Assembly: GCF_000425625.1 (NCBI RefSeq)
Contig: NZ_KE384407.1
Coordinates: forward strand, 172,188-236,187
Direction: 5' to 3'
Source of the DNA: Stutzerimonas azotifigens DSM 17556
GTDB lineage: Bacteria; Pseudomonadota; Gammaproteobacteria; Pseudomonadales; Pseudomonadaceae
DNA length: 64,000 nucleotides
Shown: positions 10,271 through 18,830 of the stretch, piece by piece
How positions within the stretch are numbered: the stretch's first letter is position 1
Layout of the letters: every line of letters begins with the position of its first letter
The notes under the pieces: model-generated
Databases searched by the model: none
What the model was told of the DNA's origin: nothing
What the model saw: only the letters and a program-made list of their open reading frames with translations
Position numbers and translations under genes: made by a program

Positions 10271-11101
10271 TCAGAACGGCTCCTTCGGCAGCTCGCGCTT
10301 GTGCTGGGTCTTGTCGTAGGTCTGGACGATGGTGCGCGCGTCTTCCTCGGACACTTCCTCGCCGTGCAGGAAGGCATCGATCGCGCGGTAGGTCACGCCG
10401 TGCGCATGCTCGTCCGGCTTGCCGGGCGTGAGTTCCTCCAGATCCGCGGTCGGCACCTTCTGCACCAGGCGCTCCGGCGCGCCGAGCACCGCCGCCAGCT
10501 GGCGCACCTGATGCTTGACCAGGCCGGTCAGGGGCGTCAGGTCGCAGGCGCCGTCGCCGAACTTGGTGAAGAACCCCATCACCGCCTCGGCCGCGTGGTC
10601 GGTGCCGATCACCAGCCCCTGGCGGGCATTGGCGATGGTGTACTGGGCGACCATGCGCATGCGCGCCTTGGTGTTGCCGAGCACGAAGTCGCGCAGCTCC
10701 GGGGTCAGCCCGTCGAGTGCCTCGACGGCACGCGCCAGGCCCTGCACGGCCGCGCCGATGTTCACCGTGTGGCACTCGTCCGGCTTGATGGTATCGACGG
10801 CCAGCTGCGCCTCTTCTTCGTCGTGCTGCACCTGGTACGGCAGGCGAACGGCGATGAAGCGGTAGTCGTCGCCCTCGCCGGCGGCGCGCAGCCCCTCTAC
10901 CGCACGCTGGGCGAGCATGCCGGCGGTGGTCGAGTCGACGCCCCCGCTGATGCCCAGCACCAGCGTCTTCATGCCCGACTGGCGCAGGCAGTCCTGAATG
11001 AAGGCGACACGGCGGTCAATCTCGGCCTGGATCGCCTCCGGGCCCTCGAATGGCGGGCAAACCTTGAGCGCGGCAGCGATTTCGGGCTGGCGACTGTGCA
11101 T
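10271..11101 (-). CDS. nadE: Ammonia-dependent NAD+ synthetase
   Basis: NadE (276 aa) adenylates nicotinic acid adenine dinucleotide and amidates it with ammonia, giving NAD+. The PP-loop ATP-binding motif SGGVDST is at 52-58, and [16 protein letters not shown] carries the NaAD/ammonia-site signature. There is no glutaminase domain, so it is the ammonia-dependent type. A strong AAGGAGG stands 7-8 bp before the ATG ending at 11101. It is convergent with the SafE-like gene (7 bp between stops) and divergent from hemN, so it is inserted between genes that are neighbours in other pseudomonads. In P. aeruginosa nadE lies elsewhere. Confidence 0.96.
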   Translation of the reverse strand: MHSRQPEIAAALKVCPPFEGPEAIQAEIDRRVAFIQDCLRQSGMKTLVLGISGGVDSTTAGMLAQRAVEGLRAAGEGDDYRFIAVRLPYQVQHDEEEAQLAVDTIKPDECHTVNIGAAVQGLARAVEALDGLTPELRDFVLGNTKARMRMVAQYTIANARQGLVIGTDHAAEAVMGFFTKFGDGACDLTPLTGLVKHQVRQLAAVLGAPERLVQKVPTADLEELTPGKPDEHAHGVTYRAIDAFLHGEEVSEEDARTIVQTYDKTQHKRELPKEPF

Positions 11102-11236
11102 GACGTTTTCCTCCTTGGGCCCAGGGGGCCGAACAGTGATTGGCAGCCGAGTGCCATCCTTTCCGACAACCGGAAGACGGCAAATTCAGCGGTCCGGTCG
11201 GCCAATCGTCGCTTGGCCGGCAGCGTCAGGGCAAGC

Positions 11237-11278
11237 TTGATACAGGTCAAGTTCCCGCCAGGCCGCCCTCCCTAGAAT
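11237..11278 (+). promoter_or_regulatory. Anr-dependent promoter of hemN
   Basis: TTGATACAGGTCAA (11237-11250) is a near-perfect Anr/FNR box. A good -10 hexamer TAGAAT lies at 11273-11278. If transcription starts near 11285, the box is centred at -41.5, the canonical class II position where Anr contacts RNA polymerase and replaces the -35 element. The hemN start codon is 61 bp downstream of the box. Oxygen-dependent control of hemN by Anr is established in Pseudomonas. Confidence 0.85.
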
Positions 11279-11310
11279 CGCCGACATCGCAGTCTACCGG
11301 GGAAGCCCAC

Positions 11311-12693
11311 ATGCTCGACGCCGTCCGCTGGGACACCGACCTGATCCGCCGTTACGATCACGCCGGCCCGCGCTACACCTCGTATCCGACTGCGGTGCAG
11401 TTCAACGCCGGCATCGGCCCGGGCGACCTGGTCGCCGCGCTGCAGAACAGCCGCCGGGCCGAGCGACCGCTGTCGCTGTACATCCACGTGCCCTTCTGCG
11501 CGAACATCTGCTACTACTGCGGCTGCAACAAGGTCATCACCAAGGACCGCGGGCGCGCCCTGCCCTACATCGAGCGGCTGGAGAAGGAGATCGCCCTGAT
11601 CGCCAGCCACCTCGGTCCGGACCAGGTGGTCGAGCAGCTGCACTTCGGCGGCGGCACGCCGACCTTCCTCAGCCACGACGAGATGCGCCGGGTGATGAAC
11701 CACTTGCGCCAGCATTTCACCCTGCTCGACGACGATTCCGGCGACTACGGCATCGAGATCGACCCGCGCGAGGCCGACTGGTCGACCATGGGCCTGCTGC
11801 GCGAGCTCGGCTTCAACCGGGTCAGCCTGGGCGTGCAGGACCTCGACCCGCAGGTGCAGCGCGCGGTCAATCGCATGCAGACCCTCGAGGAGACGGTGGC
11901 CATCATCGAAGCGGCGCGCACCCTGCAGTTCCGCTCGGTGAACATCGACCTCATCTACGGGCTGCCCCTGCAGACGCCGGAGCGCTTCGCCAGGACCGTC
12001 GAAACCATCATCGGCCTGCAACCCGACCGGCTGTCGGTGTTCAACTACGCGCACCTGCCGGAGCGCTTCAAGCCGCAGCGGCGGATCAACGCCGACGACC
12101 TGCCCAGCCCCGGGGACAAGCTGGCCATGCTGCAGCACAGCATCGAGCAGCTGACCGGCGCGGGATACCGCTACATCGGCATGGACCATTTCGCCCTGCC
12201 CGACGATGAGCTGGCCAGCGCCCAGGAAGAGGGCCGCCTGCAGCGCAACTTCCAGGGCTACACCACCCACGGCCACTGTGACCTGATCGGCCTGGGGGTC
12301 TCCTCCATCAGCCAGATCGGCGACCTCTACTGCCAGAACACGCCCGACCTCGGCAAGTACCAGGAAACCCTCGACCAGGGCGCGCTGGCCACGGTGCGCG
12401 GTCTGCGCTGCAGCCAGGACGACCGCATCCGCCGCGCGGTGATCCAGAAGCTGATCTGCGATTTCGAACTCGATTTCCGCTGCATAGAGACCGACTTCGG
12501 AATCCGCTTCCGCGATTACTTCGCCGAGGCCTGGCCGATGCTCGAGCGGATGGCCAGCGACCAGTTGATCGTGCTCGACGAGGAGCACATCGTCATCCAG
12601 CCGGCCGGACGCCTGCTGGTGCGTTCGGTGTGCATGCTGTTCGACCACTACCTCGACGGACAAACCATGCAACGCTTTTCCCGGGTGATCTGA
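11311..12693 (+). CDS. hemN: Oxygen-independent coproporphyrinogen III dehydrogenase HemN
   Basis: HemN (460 aa) is a cytoplasmic radical-SAM enzyme that decarboxylates coproporphyrinogen III to protoporphyrinogen IX without oxygen, supplying haem under low oxygen. The 4Fe-4S cysteines are C63, C67 and C70 in [10 protein letters not shown], followed by a [11 protein letters not shown]-binding segment. The N-terminal RYTSYPTA motif and the length distinguish true HemN from shorter HemW-like proteins. The ATG at 11311 was chosen because it fits the family N terminus and sits 61 bp after the Anr box; the frame is open further upstream through the promoter. It lies just upstream of anr. Confidence 0.97.
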   Translation: MLDAVRWDTDLIRRYDHAGPRYTSYPTAVQFNAGIGPGDLVAALQNSRRAERPLSLYIHVPFCANICYYCGCNKVITKDRGRALPYIERLEKEIALIASHLGPDQVVEQLHFGGGTPTFLSHDEMRRVMNHLRQHFTLLDDDSGDYGIEIDPREADWSTMGLLRELGFNRVSLGVQDLDPQVQRAVNRMQTLEETVAIIEAARTLQFRSVNIDLIYGLPLQTPERFARTVETIIGLQPDRLSVFNYAHLPERFKPQRRINADDLPSPGDKLAMLQHSIEQLTGAGYRYIGMDHFALPDDELASAQEEGRLQRNFQGYTTHGHCDLIGLGVSSISQIGDLYCQNTPDLGKYQETLDQGALATVRGLRCSQDDRIRRAVIQKLICDFELDFRCIETDFGIRFRDYFAEAWPMLERMASDQLIVLDEEHIVIQPAGRLLVRSVCMLFDHYLDGQTMQRFSRVI

Positions 12694-12797
12694 CGCTGGA
12701 CGGCGTGACGCCATCCGACTCCGCGGCCAGCACCGTTGGCGTGGACGGTCGGGTGCGTTACCCTTGCCGCCGAAACCGTTCTGCGTCAGGAATCCCC

Positions 12798-13532
12798 ATG
12801 TCAGAGTCAACCAAGGCGAGCCTCCTGCGCCAAGCCCACTGCAAGGATTGCAGTCTGGCTGGCCTCTGCCTGCCCATTTCCCTCAACATGCAGGACATGG
12901 ACGCGCTCGACGAGATCGTCAAGCGCGGCCGCCCGCTGAAGAAGGGCGAGACGCTGTTCCGCCAGGGTGATCGCTTCCACTCGGTGTTCGCCGTACGCTC
13001 GGGCGCCCTGCGAACGTTCAGCGTGACGGACAGCGGCGAAGAGCAGATCACCGGCTTCCATCTGCCGAGCGAGCTGGTGGGCCTGTCGGGCATGGATACC
13101 GAGGCCTATCCGGTCTCCGCACAGGCGCTGGAAACCACATCGGTGTGCGAGATTCCGTTCGAGAAGCTCGACGAGCTCAGCCTCATGCTGCCGCAGCTGC
13201 GCCGGCAGCTGATGCGCATCATGAGCCGCGAGATCCGCGACGATCAGCAGATGATGCTGCTGCTCTCGAAGAAGTCGGCCGACGAGCGCATCGCCACCTT
13301 CCTGGTCAACCTCTCGGCGCGCTTCAGCGCCCGCGGGTTCTCCGCCAACCAGTTCCGCCTGTCGATGTCGCGCAACGAGATCGGCAACTTCCTCGGCCTC
13401 GCGGTGGAAACCGTTTCGCGCGTTTTCACCCGTTTCCAGCAGAACGGACTGATCGAAGCCGAAGGCAAGGAAGTGCGCATCCTCGACTCCATCGGCCTGT
13501 GCGCCCTCGCCGGCGGCAACATGGACGCCTGA
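12798..13532 (+). CDS. anr: Oxygen-sensing transcriptional regulator Anr (FNR family)
   Basis: Anr (244 aa, the same length as P. aeruginosa Anr) senses oxygen with a [4Fe-4S] cluster and activates microaerobic and denitrification genes. Cluster ligands are C15, C18 and C24 in the N-terminal [11 protein letters not shown], plus C117. A cyclic-nucleotide-binding-like beta roll (about 35-130), a dimer helix and a C-terminal winged helix-turn-helix follow. The recognition helix has E204-x-x-S207-R208, the residues that read TTGAT half-sites. The ATG at 12798 starts exactly at the family N terminus. It presumably acts on the boxes at 1542 and 11237. Called fnrA in P. stutzeri. Confidence 0.97.
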   Translation: MSESTKASLLRQAHCKDCSLAGLCLPISLNMQDMDALDEIVKRGRPLKKGETLFRQGDRFHSVFAVRSGALRTFSVTDSGEEQITGFHLPSELVGLSGMDTEAYPVSAQALETTSVCEIPFEKLDELSLMLPQLRRQLMRIMSREIRDDQQMMLLLSKKSADERIATFLVNLSARFSARGFSANQFRLSMSRNEIGNFLGLAVETVSRVFTRFQQNGLIEAEGKEVRILDSIGLCALAGGNMDA

Positions 13533-13547
13533 CGGCCGGAGCCCGCC

Positions 13548-14096
13548 ATGATCTTCGACGAATTCGCGATCAAGACGCTCATCCGCCCGGTGCCGGACTT
13601 CCCCTCGCCTGGCGTGATCTTCCGTGACATCACACCGATCTTCCAGTCGCCGCGGGCGGTACGGATGGTCGCCGACAGCTTCATCCAGCGCTACGTGGAA
13701 GCCGACTTCAGCCACATCGGGGCACTGGACGCACGCGGCTTCCTCATCGGCTCGATCATCGCCTACGAGCTGAACAAGCCGCTGATCCTGTTCCGCAAGC
13801 AGGGCAAGCTGCCTGCCGAGGTGTTCAGCGAGTCGTACCGCACCGAATACGGCGAGGCGCACCTGGAAGTGCACGCCGACTGCCTCTGCGAAGGCGACCA
13901 GGTGCTGCTGTTCGACGACCTGATCGCCACCGGCGGCACCCTGCTGGCCGCCACCCAACTGGTCAGGCGGATGCGCGCCAGCGTCTACGAAGCGGCCGCC
14001 ATCATCGATCTGCCCGAACTGGGCGGCTCGCGCCGCCTGCAGGACATCGGCATCCCCACCTTCACGCTCACCGCCTTCGGCCTCGACGAGCACTGA
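13548..14096 (+). CDS. apt: Adenine phosphoribosyltransferase
   Basis: Apt (182 aa) salvages adenine by joining it to PRPP to form AMP in the cytoplasm. The N terminus has the [14 protein letters not shown] motif of the family and the PRPP-binding loop [13 protein letters not shown] spans 119-131. It lies 15 bp after anr on the same strand, the usual Pseudomonas neighbourhood, and may be partly co-transcribed with it. Nothing unusual is seen. Confidence 0.96.
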   Translation: MIFDEFAIKTLIRPVPDFPSPGVIFRDITPIFQSPRAVRMVADSFIQRYVEADFSHIGALDARGFLIGSIIAYELNKPLILFRKQGKLPAEVFSESYRTEYGEAHLEVHADCLCEGDQVLLFDDLIATGGTLLAATQLVRRMRASVYEAAAIIDLPELGGSRRLQDIGIPTFTLTAFGLDEH

Positions 14097-14187
14097 GCAC
14101 GGAACTCGGCCCGACGCTGCGACCCAGGCCCGCTCCGAAGTCCAGCAGGGCCCCCGCCCGACTCGAACTCGCACTCAGCCACCCGGG

Positions 14188-14274
14188 CCCCGGCCTACGC
14201 CGGGGCGACGGCCAGGGAGAAGGCCGCACACCACAGCGACAACCCCACCCCCGTCGTACCGGCGCAGGCCGGTA
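14188..14274. repeat. Two intergenic hairpins downstream of apt
   Basis: The 277-bp gap between apt and the ABC-transporter genes holds two short palindromes and no gene I can support. CCCCGGC-ctac-GCCGGGG is at 14188-14205, and TACCGGC-gcag-GCCGGTA at 14257-14274 sits inside GTCGTACCGG...CCAGAGG. The latter resembles the GTCAT...CCAGAGG extragenic elements common in proteobacteria. One could end apt transcription on the plus strand and the converging ABC operon on the minus strand, but no T-run is present. Confidence 0.5.
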
Positions 14275-14373
14275 CCAGAGGCGCCCGCCGCGGCGCTCGC
14301 GGATACAAGCACCGCAGCCAGCTCTGGAATCAGGCGATCGCTCTTTCTGCCAGTTACAGGGGGTATCAGCCGG

Positions 14374-15051
14374 TCAGTGGCAATCCAGCGTATCGGCGAG
14401 CACGTAGGCCTGGAAGGCAACCTCGTGGACCCAGGTCTGGGTCAGGCTATCCAGTTCGCCGCTCTTGCGCAGCGTCGCCACCACCTTCTCGAGCGCGGCC
14501 TGTTCCGCCGGATCGGCTGGAGCGGCCCGCAACTCGGCGACCGACGTCTTCAACGGCGGCAGCAGGCGGTTGTACCTGCGCCATTCCGGCAGGCCGGCGA
14601 TGTCGCGCAGCAGCCGCTCGTCCTCGACCACGGCCCTGCACTCACCGAGCTTGAGGCCGTTAAGCGCGTGCGCCGTACTGGGATAGGCGCGCGGCTGGCC
14701 GCCGTACAGCCTGGCCACCGTCTCGGCATGCGGGCTGCCGGCGGTGACGCAGAACGGCTGGCCGCGCAGCGCCGCCCAGTTCTTCAGGCCGCCTTCGCCG
14801 GCGGTCAGTGCCGCGGCGCGCGAGGCGTAGAGCACCGCGCCTTCGGGCTGCGCGCCGAGGGTCAGGGCGCTGCCCGGCTGCCACTGCGCCAGCAGCCGGG
14901 CAGCCAGCTGCTGCTCGAAGCTGTCGGCCGGCACGGCCTGGTCGCTGGCGCGCAGCGGGCGGTAATCGCCGACCAGCCGGTAGCCCGGCTCCGCCAGCGC
15001 CGGGGCGCAGAGGCCGCAGAGCATCAGCAGTGTCAGCAACCAGCGGGTCAT
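14374..15051 (-). CDS. Periplasmic solute-binding protein, amino-acid (SBP_bac_3-like) type
   Basis: A 225-aa secreted protein with a clear Sec signal peptide (MTRWLLTLLMLCGLCAPALA, cleavage before EPGY). The mature part resembles type-3 extracellular solute-binding proteins: a GLKNWAALRGQPFCVTAGS segment and a GECRAVVEDERLL segment correspond to the usual ligand-domain strands. Similarity is moderate and the ligand is not predictable. It is the last gene of a four-gene ABC operon, 9 bp after the permease, which already has its own binding protein of another family (16662-17651). It could be a second receptor, a sensor domain or an accessory protein. Confidence 0.65.
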   Translation of the reverse strand: MTRWLLTLLMLCGLCAPALAEPGYRLVGDYRPLRASDQAVPADSFEQQLAARLLAQWQPGSALTLGAQPEGAVLYASRAAALTAGEGGLKNWAALRGQPFCVTAGSPHAETVARLYGGQPRAYPSTAHALNGLKLGECRAVVEDERLLRDIAGLPEWRRYNRLLPPLKTSVAELRAAPADPAEQAALEKVVATLRKSGELDSLTQTWVHEVAFQAYVLADTLDCH

Positions 15052-15060
15052 GGACGCACC

Positions 15061-15834
15061 TCAGACGTACTGATAGCGCAGCACGCGCTGCTTGAATTTC
15101 TCCAGCACCACCTGATCGATCAGCGTCGCCAGGATGGCGATCACCAGGATGTTCATCATCACCCCGACCATGTCGGCGATCTCGCCCGAGTAGGCCAGCG
15201 AGCGCCCCAGGCCCTGGCCGAAGCCGATCAGCATTTCGGCCGAGATCAGCGCCCGCCAGGCGTTGCCGAAGGCCAGCTGGGCGCCGGTGATCAACTCCGG
15301 CATCACCGCCGGCAGGTAGACGCGGCGCAGCAGCTGCCAGCGGCTGGCGCCCATCACCCGGGCGGCGGAAACGTGCACCGGCTGGACGCTCTCGGTCGCG
15401 TTCATCACCGACAGCGCCATCGGGAAGAAGGCCGCCAGCGCCACCACCACGATGATCGGCAGGTTACCGAAGCCCATGACGATGAGGAACAGCGGCACCC
15501 AGGCGATCGAGGGGATCGACTGCAGGATGACGATCGCCGAGCGCAGCGTCTCGCGGAAGAAGAACAGCACCCCGCCGACCAGGCCGAAGCCGATGCCGAA
15601 CAGCAGGGCGAAACCGTAGCCGCTGCCCAGGCGACTCATGCTGCCCAGCAGGCCGGCGCGGAATTCCTCCTGCTGCACCGCTTCGATCAGCCGATCGATC
15701 ACGGTGGGGATGCCCGGCATGAGGAACGACGGCAGGCTCCAGGCGGCGGCCTGCCAGATGAGTGCGATGAAGGCGATCGCCAGCACCACGGCCAGGTACT
15801 TTTTGGGACCTGTCAAACGACGCGCCTGGCTCAT
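15061..15834 (-). CDS. ABC transporter permease, nitrate/sulfonate/taurine class
   Basis: A 257-aa inner-membrane permease with about six transmembrane helices. It has the BPD_transp_1 (SsuC/TauC-like) fold and the EAA-type cytoplasmic loop AARVMGASRWQLLRRVYLPAVMPELITG that docks on the ATPase. The ATG ending at 15834 overlaps the ATPase stop (ATGA), giving the family-typical MSQARR...KYLAVVLAIAF N terminus. The substrate is unknown; nitrate, sulfonates, taurine and pyrimidine precursors are all transported by this class. Confidence 0.88.
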   Translation of the reverse strand: MSQARRLTGPKKYLAVVLAIAFIALIWQAAAWSLPSFLMPGIPTVIDRLIEAVQQEEFRAGLLGSMSRLGSGYGFALLFGIGFGLVGGVLFFFRETLRSAIVILQSIPSIAWVPLFLIVMGFGNLPIIVVVALAAFFPMALSVMNATESVQPVHVSAARVMGASRWQLLRRVYLPAVMPELITGAQLAFGNAWRALISAEMLIGFGQGLGRSLAYSGEIADMVGVMMNILVIAILATLIDQVVLEKFKQRVLRYQYV

Positions 15835-16577
15835 GCGTGCTCCACCTCGGTCTTGATGCCCAGCAGGCTGAGGATCTCCTTGCGCTCGGCGGCGAACCCG
15901 GAGAGGTCGTGGCTCTTTTCGCAATGGGCGAAATCGAACGCCTTCAGCACCCGTGCCGGGCGCGAGCTGAACACCAGCACGTGATCGGCAAGATAGAGCG
16001 CCTCGTCGACGTCGTGGGTCACCAGCAGCACGGTCGGCTGGTGCTCCTCGATGAGGTCGCGCAGCACGTCCTGCAGTGCCATGCGCGTCAGCGCATCGAG
16101 CGCGCCGAAGGGCTCGTCGAGCAGCAGCACCTCGGGCTTGGCGATGAAGGCGCGGGCCAGCGCCGTGCGCTGGCGCATGCCGCCGGAAACCTGGTGCGGG
16201 TAATAGTGCTCGAAGCCGGCGAGATTGACCCGGCCGAGCCAGTTGGTTGCCTCACGGAATGCGGTGGCCTTGTCCGTGCCCTGCAGCTCCAGGGCCATGG
16301 CGACGTTCGCCTGCAGGGTCAGCCAGGGATAGAGCGCGTGCTCCTGGAACACCAGGGTGCGCCGCGGGCCCGGGCCCGCGACCGGCCTGCCGTCGGCCAG
16401 CACACGCCCGCCGCTGGGTTTTTCCAGCCCCGCCACCAGGTGCAGCAGGGTGGACTTGCCGCAGCCGGACGGACCGACCAGCGCGACCAGCTCGCCCTGC
16501 CCCACTTCGCGGCTGAAGCCCTTGATGACCTCCAGCTCGCCGAAGCGCTTGTCTACGTTTTCAAAGCTCAGTTGCAT
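15831..16577 (-). CDS. ABC transporter ATP-binding protein, nitrate/sulfonate/taurine class
   Basis: A 248-aa ATPase energising the importer at the inner face of the membrane. Walker A GPSGCGKS is at 35-42, the ABC signature SGGMRQ at 131-136, Walker B LLLDEP at 151-156, and an H-loop follows in VLLVTHDVDEAL. The sequence is of the SsuB/TauB/NrtD type. I chose the ATG ending at 16577, which gives MQLSFENVDKRFG. An in-frame start 24 codons upstream would add residues not seen in the family. It overlaps the permease gene by 4 bp. Confidence 0.9.
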   Translation of the reverse strand: MQLSFENVDKRFGELEVIKGFSREVGQGELVALVGPSGCGKSTLLHLVAGLEKPSGGRVLADGRPVAGPGPRRTLVFQEHALYPWLTLQANVAMALELQGTDKATAFREATNWLGRVNLAGFEHYYPHQVSGGMRQRTALARAFIAKPEVLLLDEPFGALDALTRMALQDVLRDLIEEHQPTVLLVTHDVDEALYLADHVLVFSSRPARVLKAFDFAHCEKSHDLSGFAAERKEILSLLGIKTEVEHA

Positions 16578-16661
16578 GAAGATTCCATCTCGCCCTCTGG
16601 GCGCCTGAAACGACGCTGCCCAGCCGGGTGGCTGGGCAGCGGTGAACATACGCCGGAACGA

Positions 16662-17651
16662 TCAGAGCTCGCGGGCCTGCTGCCACGACAGGTCGAGTAT
16701 CGCGGCGGTGTCGAACGGCTTGCCGTCGCGGGTCTTGAGCGCCCCCTGCGACTGCAGGATGTCCGCCAGTTCCTGGATGCGGCCCAGGTCGTCTTCATCC
16801 AGCTTGGCGCTGAAGGTCTGGGTTGCGATCGCTTCCTCGATCACCTGCTCGCGCGGCAGCTCGCCGCGCTTGAGGGTCTTGAGCGTTGGCTCGGCGATGA
16901 AGTAGTCGGCGATCAGCTTGGCGGCCTCGGCCGGCTGGTTCTCCAGCATCTCGATGGCTTCGCGCTGGGCGTCGAGGGACTTCCACACGGCATCCTTGCG
17001 CTTCTCCAGCGTGGCGCCCGAAGTGATCACCACCATGCAGGGGAACGGCCAGACTTCGCCGATCTCGTAGATCTGCCGGACCGGAGCCACCAGTTGCGCG
17101 ATACGGTCGTAGGGCTCGAACAGGAAGGCCGCGTCCACCCGGCCGGAGACCAGCGACTGCACGGCGACCGCCGGGCTGACGCCCATGATGTTCACGTCCT
17201 TGGCCTCGACGCCGGCGTTCTTCAGCGTCACGCCGCGCAGTACGGTGTCGGCGGTGCTGCCTTCCTTCTGCGACGCCAGGGTGTGGCCCTTGAGGTCGGC
17301 CACGTCATCGATTTCGGTGCCTTCGCGGGCGACGATCGAGTGGTAGCCCTGCTGGGCGCCGCCGACCACCTTGAGGTCCGCGCCCTTGGAGGCCCAGGCC
17401 ACGGCATTGGTGAAGCCGAGCACGCCAGTGTCGAGCTGACCGCCGACGATCGCCTTGATCAGGTCGGTACCGGAGCTGAATTCCACCAGTTCGACGTCGA
17501 GGCCGTGCTTGGCATACAGGCCGGCCTCGTGGGCGACCATGGCCTGGGCATCGTCCATCACCCGGATGAAACCGATCTTCATCTTCTCCTGCGCCTGGGC
17601 GAACACGCTGACGAGCACCAGGGCAGGAATAAGCCAGAATTTAACCTTCAT
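16662..17651 (-). CDS. NitT/TauT-family ABC substrate-binding protein
   Basis: A 329-aa periplasmic binding protein with a signal peptide (MKVKFWLIPALVLVSVFAQA). The mature protein begins MKIGFIRVMDDAQAMVAHEAGLY, characteristic of the NMT1/TauA-like group, and continues with GGQLDTGVLGF and GVSPAVAVQSLVSGRVDAAFLFEP. It heads an operon with the ATPase and permease on the minus strand. The class covers nitrate, aliphatic sulfonates, taurine and thiamine precursors, and the ligand cannot be assigned by reading. The 125-bp AT-rich upstream region has repeated GTTATAAC/CTTATAAC elements that may bind a regulator. Confidence 0.88.
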   Translation of the reverse strand: MKVKFWLIPALVLVSVFAQAQEKMKIGFIRVMDDAQAMVAHEAGLYAKHGLDVELVEFSSGTDLIKAIVGGQLDTGVLGFTNAVAWASKGADLKVVGGAQQGYHSIVAREGTEIDDVADLKGHTLASQKEGSTADTVLRGVTLKNAGVEAKDVNIMGVSPAVAVQSLVSGRVDAAFLFEPYDRIAQLVAPVRQIYEIGEVWPFPCMVVITSGATLEKRKDAVWKSLDAQREAIEMLENQPAEAAKLIADYFIAEPTLKTLKRGELPREQVIEEAIATQTFSAKLDEDDLGRIQELADILQSQGALKTRDGKPFDTAAILDLSWQQAREL

Positions 17652-17671
17652 TCGAAACGACCTCGTAGGCA

Positions 17672-17731
17672 GTTATAACCAGATCGAAGCATCTAATGCT
17701 TTTTAGTTATTGATGTCGGATGGCTTATAAC
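17672..17731. promoter_or_regulatory. Paired TTATAA palindromes before the ABC operon
   Basis: GTTATAAC, a perfect 8-bp palindrome, is at 17672-17679 and a near copy CTTATAAC ends at 17731. They lie 20-80 bp before the start of the binding-protein gene, in a stretch clearly richer in A+T than its surroundings. Operator function is a guess from position and symmetry; the TATAA cores could also be -10 elements. Confidence 0.3.
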
Positions 17732-17776
17732 TCTACACCAGTCGCAGAGCGATGTGCATCAGATATGTCATCGCCA

Positions 17777-18376
17777 TCATGGCTGGATCGGCTTACGGCC
17801 GGCGAATGCGTGCGCCAGGGTGCCGCCGTCGACCATCTCCAGCTCGCCGCCCAGCGGAACGCCATGGGCGATCCGGCTGACCGTCAGCGCCTTGGACGCG
17901 AGCAGCTGGGCGATATAGTGCGCGGTCGCCTCGCCCTCGACCGTCGGGTTGGTGGCGAGGATGACCTCGGCGAAGGCGCCGGCCTCGATGCGCGCCATCA
18001 GCTCGGGAATGCCGATGGCCTCCGGGCCGAGGCCGTCCAGCGGCGACAGGTGCCCCTTGAGCACGAAATAACGGCCGCGAAAACCGGTCTGGTCGATGGC
18101 AAAGACGTCCATGGGCCCCTGCACCACGCACAGCAGGCTGTCGTCGCGCCGCGGGTCGGCGCACTGCGGGCACAGCTCGTCCTCGCTCAGGGTGCGGCAT
18201 TGCCGGCAATGACCGACGCCTTCCATCGCGCGGCTGAGCGCCTGGGCCAGCCGCAGGCCGCCGCTGCGGTCGCGCTCGAGCATCTGCAACGCCATGCGCT
18301 GGGCGCTCTTCTGCCCGACGCCGGGCAGGATGCGCAATGCGTCGATGAGTTGGCGAATCAGGGGGCTGAAGCTCAT
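17777..18376 (-). CDS. recR: Recombination mediator protein RecR
   Basis: RecR (199 aa) acts with RecF and RecO to load RecA at single-strand gaps. It shows an N-terminal helix-hairpin-helix ([15 protein letters not shown], about 18-32), a four-cysteine zinc finger (C57, C60, C69, C72), and a C-terminal TOPRIM domain with [11 protein letters not shown] and [14 protein letters not shown]. Length is standard. It is downstream of ybaB and dnaX on the same strand, the widely conserved dnaX-ybaB-recR order. A repeat-filled spacer of about 110 bp separates it from ybaB. Confidence 0.97.
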   Translation of the reverse strand: MSFSPLIRQLIDALRILPGVGQKSAQRMALQMLERDRSGGLRLAQALSRAMEGVGHCRQCRTLSEDELCPQCADPRRDDSLLCVVQGPMDVFAIDQTGFRGRYFVLKGHLSPLDGLGPEAIGIPELMARIEAGAFAEVILATNPTVEGEATAHYIAQLLASKALTVSRIAHGVPLGGELEMVDGGTLAHAFAGRKPIQP

Positions 18377-18384
18377 GTAAATCT

Positions 18385-18487
18385 CAAGGCTGGAGGCTGG
18401 AGGCTGGAAGCCGATCAGTACGCGAGTCGTAGCCAGAATGCTCTGTACGTTCTCTCTTCCAGCTTCAGGCTTTTGGCTTCAAGCTGC
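18385..18487. repeat. Inverted GCTGGAGGCT-type repeat between ybaB and recR
   Basis: The left arm (about 18385-18411) is three iterations of GGCTGGA, ending CTGGAAGCC. The right arm (about 18456-18487) is rich in CTTCCAGCTTCAGGCTT and TTGGCTTCAAGCTGC, roughly the reverse complement. It could fold into a long imperfect hairpin with a loop near 45 bases. A related element lies at 32328-32413. Such degenerate (AAGCTGGAGGCTTGAAGC)n units are, from memory, frequent between genes in P. stutzeri-type genomes. It interrupts an otherwise tight operon. Confidence 0.6.
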
Positions 18488-18489
18488 TT

Positions 18490-18816
18490 TTAGAACGGCA
18501 TCTTGAAGCCCGGCGGGAGCTGCATGCCGGCGGTCATGCCGGCCATCTTTTCCTGGCTGTTCTGCTCGATCTTGCGCACCGCGTCGTTGACCGCGGCAGC
18601 GATCAGGTCTTCGAGGATTTCCTTGTCCTCCTGCATCAGGCTGTCGTCCAGGCTGACGCGCTTGACGTCGTGCCGGCCGTTCATCACCACGCTCACCAGA
18701 CCGGCGCCGGACTGACCGGTCACCTCGGCGTTGGCCAGCTCCTCCTGCATCTTCTGCATCTTTTCCTGCATCTGCTGGGCCTGCTTCATCAGGCCGGCCA
18801 TGCCACCTTTCATCAT
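18490..18816 (-). CDS. ybaB: Nucleoid-associated protein YbaB/EbfC
   Basis: A 108-aa YbaB/EbfC-family DNA-binding protein that forms a dimer with extended helices and associates with the nucleoid. It begins [32 protein letters not shown], a Met/Gln-rich helix, then [23 protein letters not shown] and ends LPPGFKMPF, as in Pseudomonas homologues. It lies 14 bp after dnaX on the same strand, in the conserved dnaX-ybaB-recR cluster. Confidence 0.95.
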   Translation of the reverse strand: MMKGGMAGLMKQAQQMQEKMQKMQEELANAEVTGQSGAGLVSVVMNGRHDVKRVSLDDSLMQEDKEILEDLIAAAVNDAVRKIEQNSQEKMAGMTAGMQLPPGFKMPF

Positions 18817-18830
18817 GGGATGTACCTCGG

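Noticed and set aside
14097-14373. tRNA gene or small gene in the gap after apt
   Set aside because: No cloverleaf with a proper T-arm and acceptor stem; the palindromes there are better explained as extragenic repeats.
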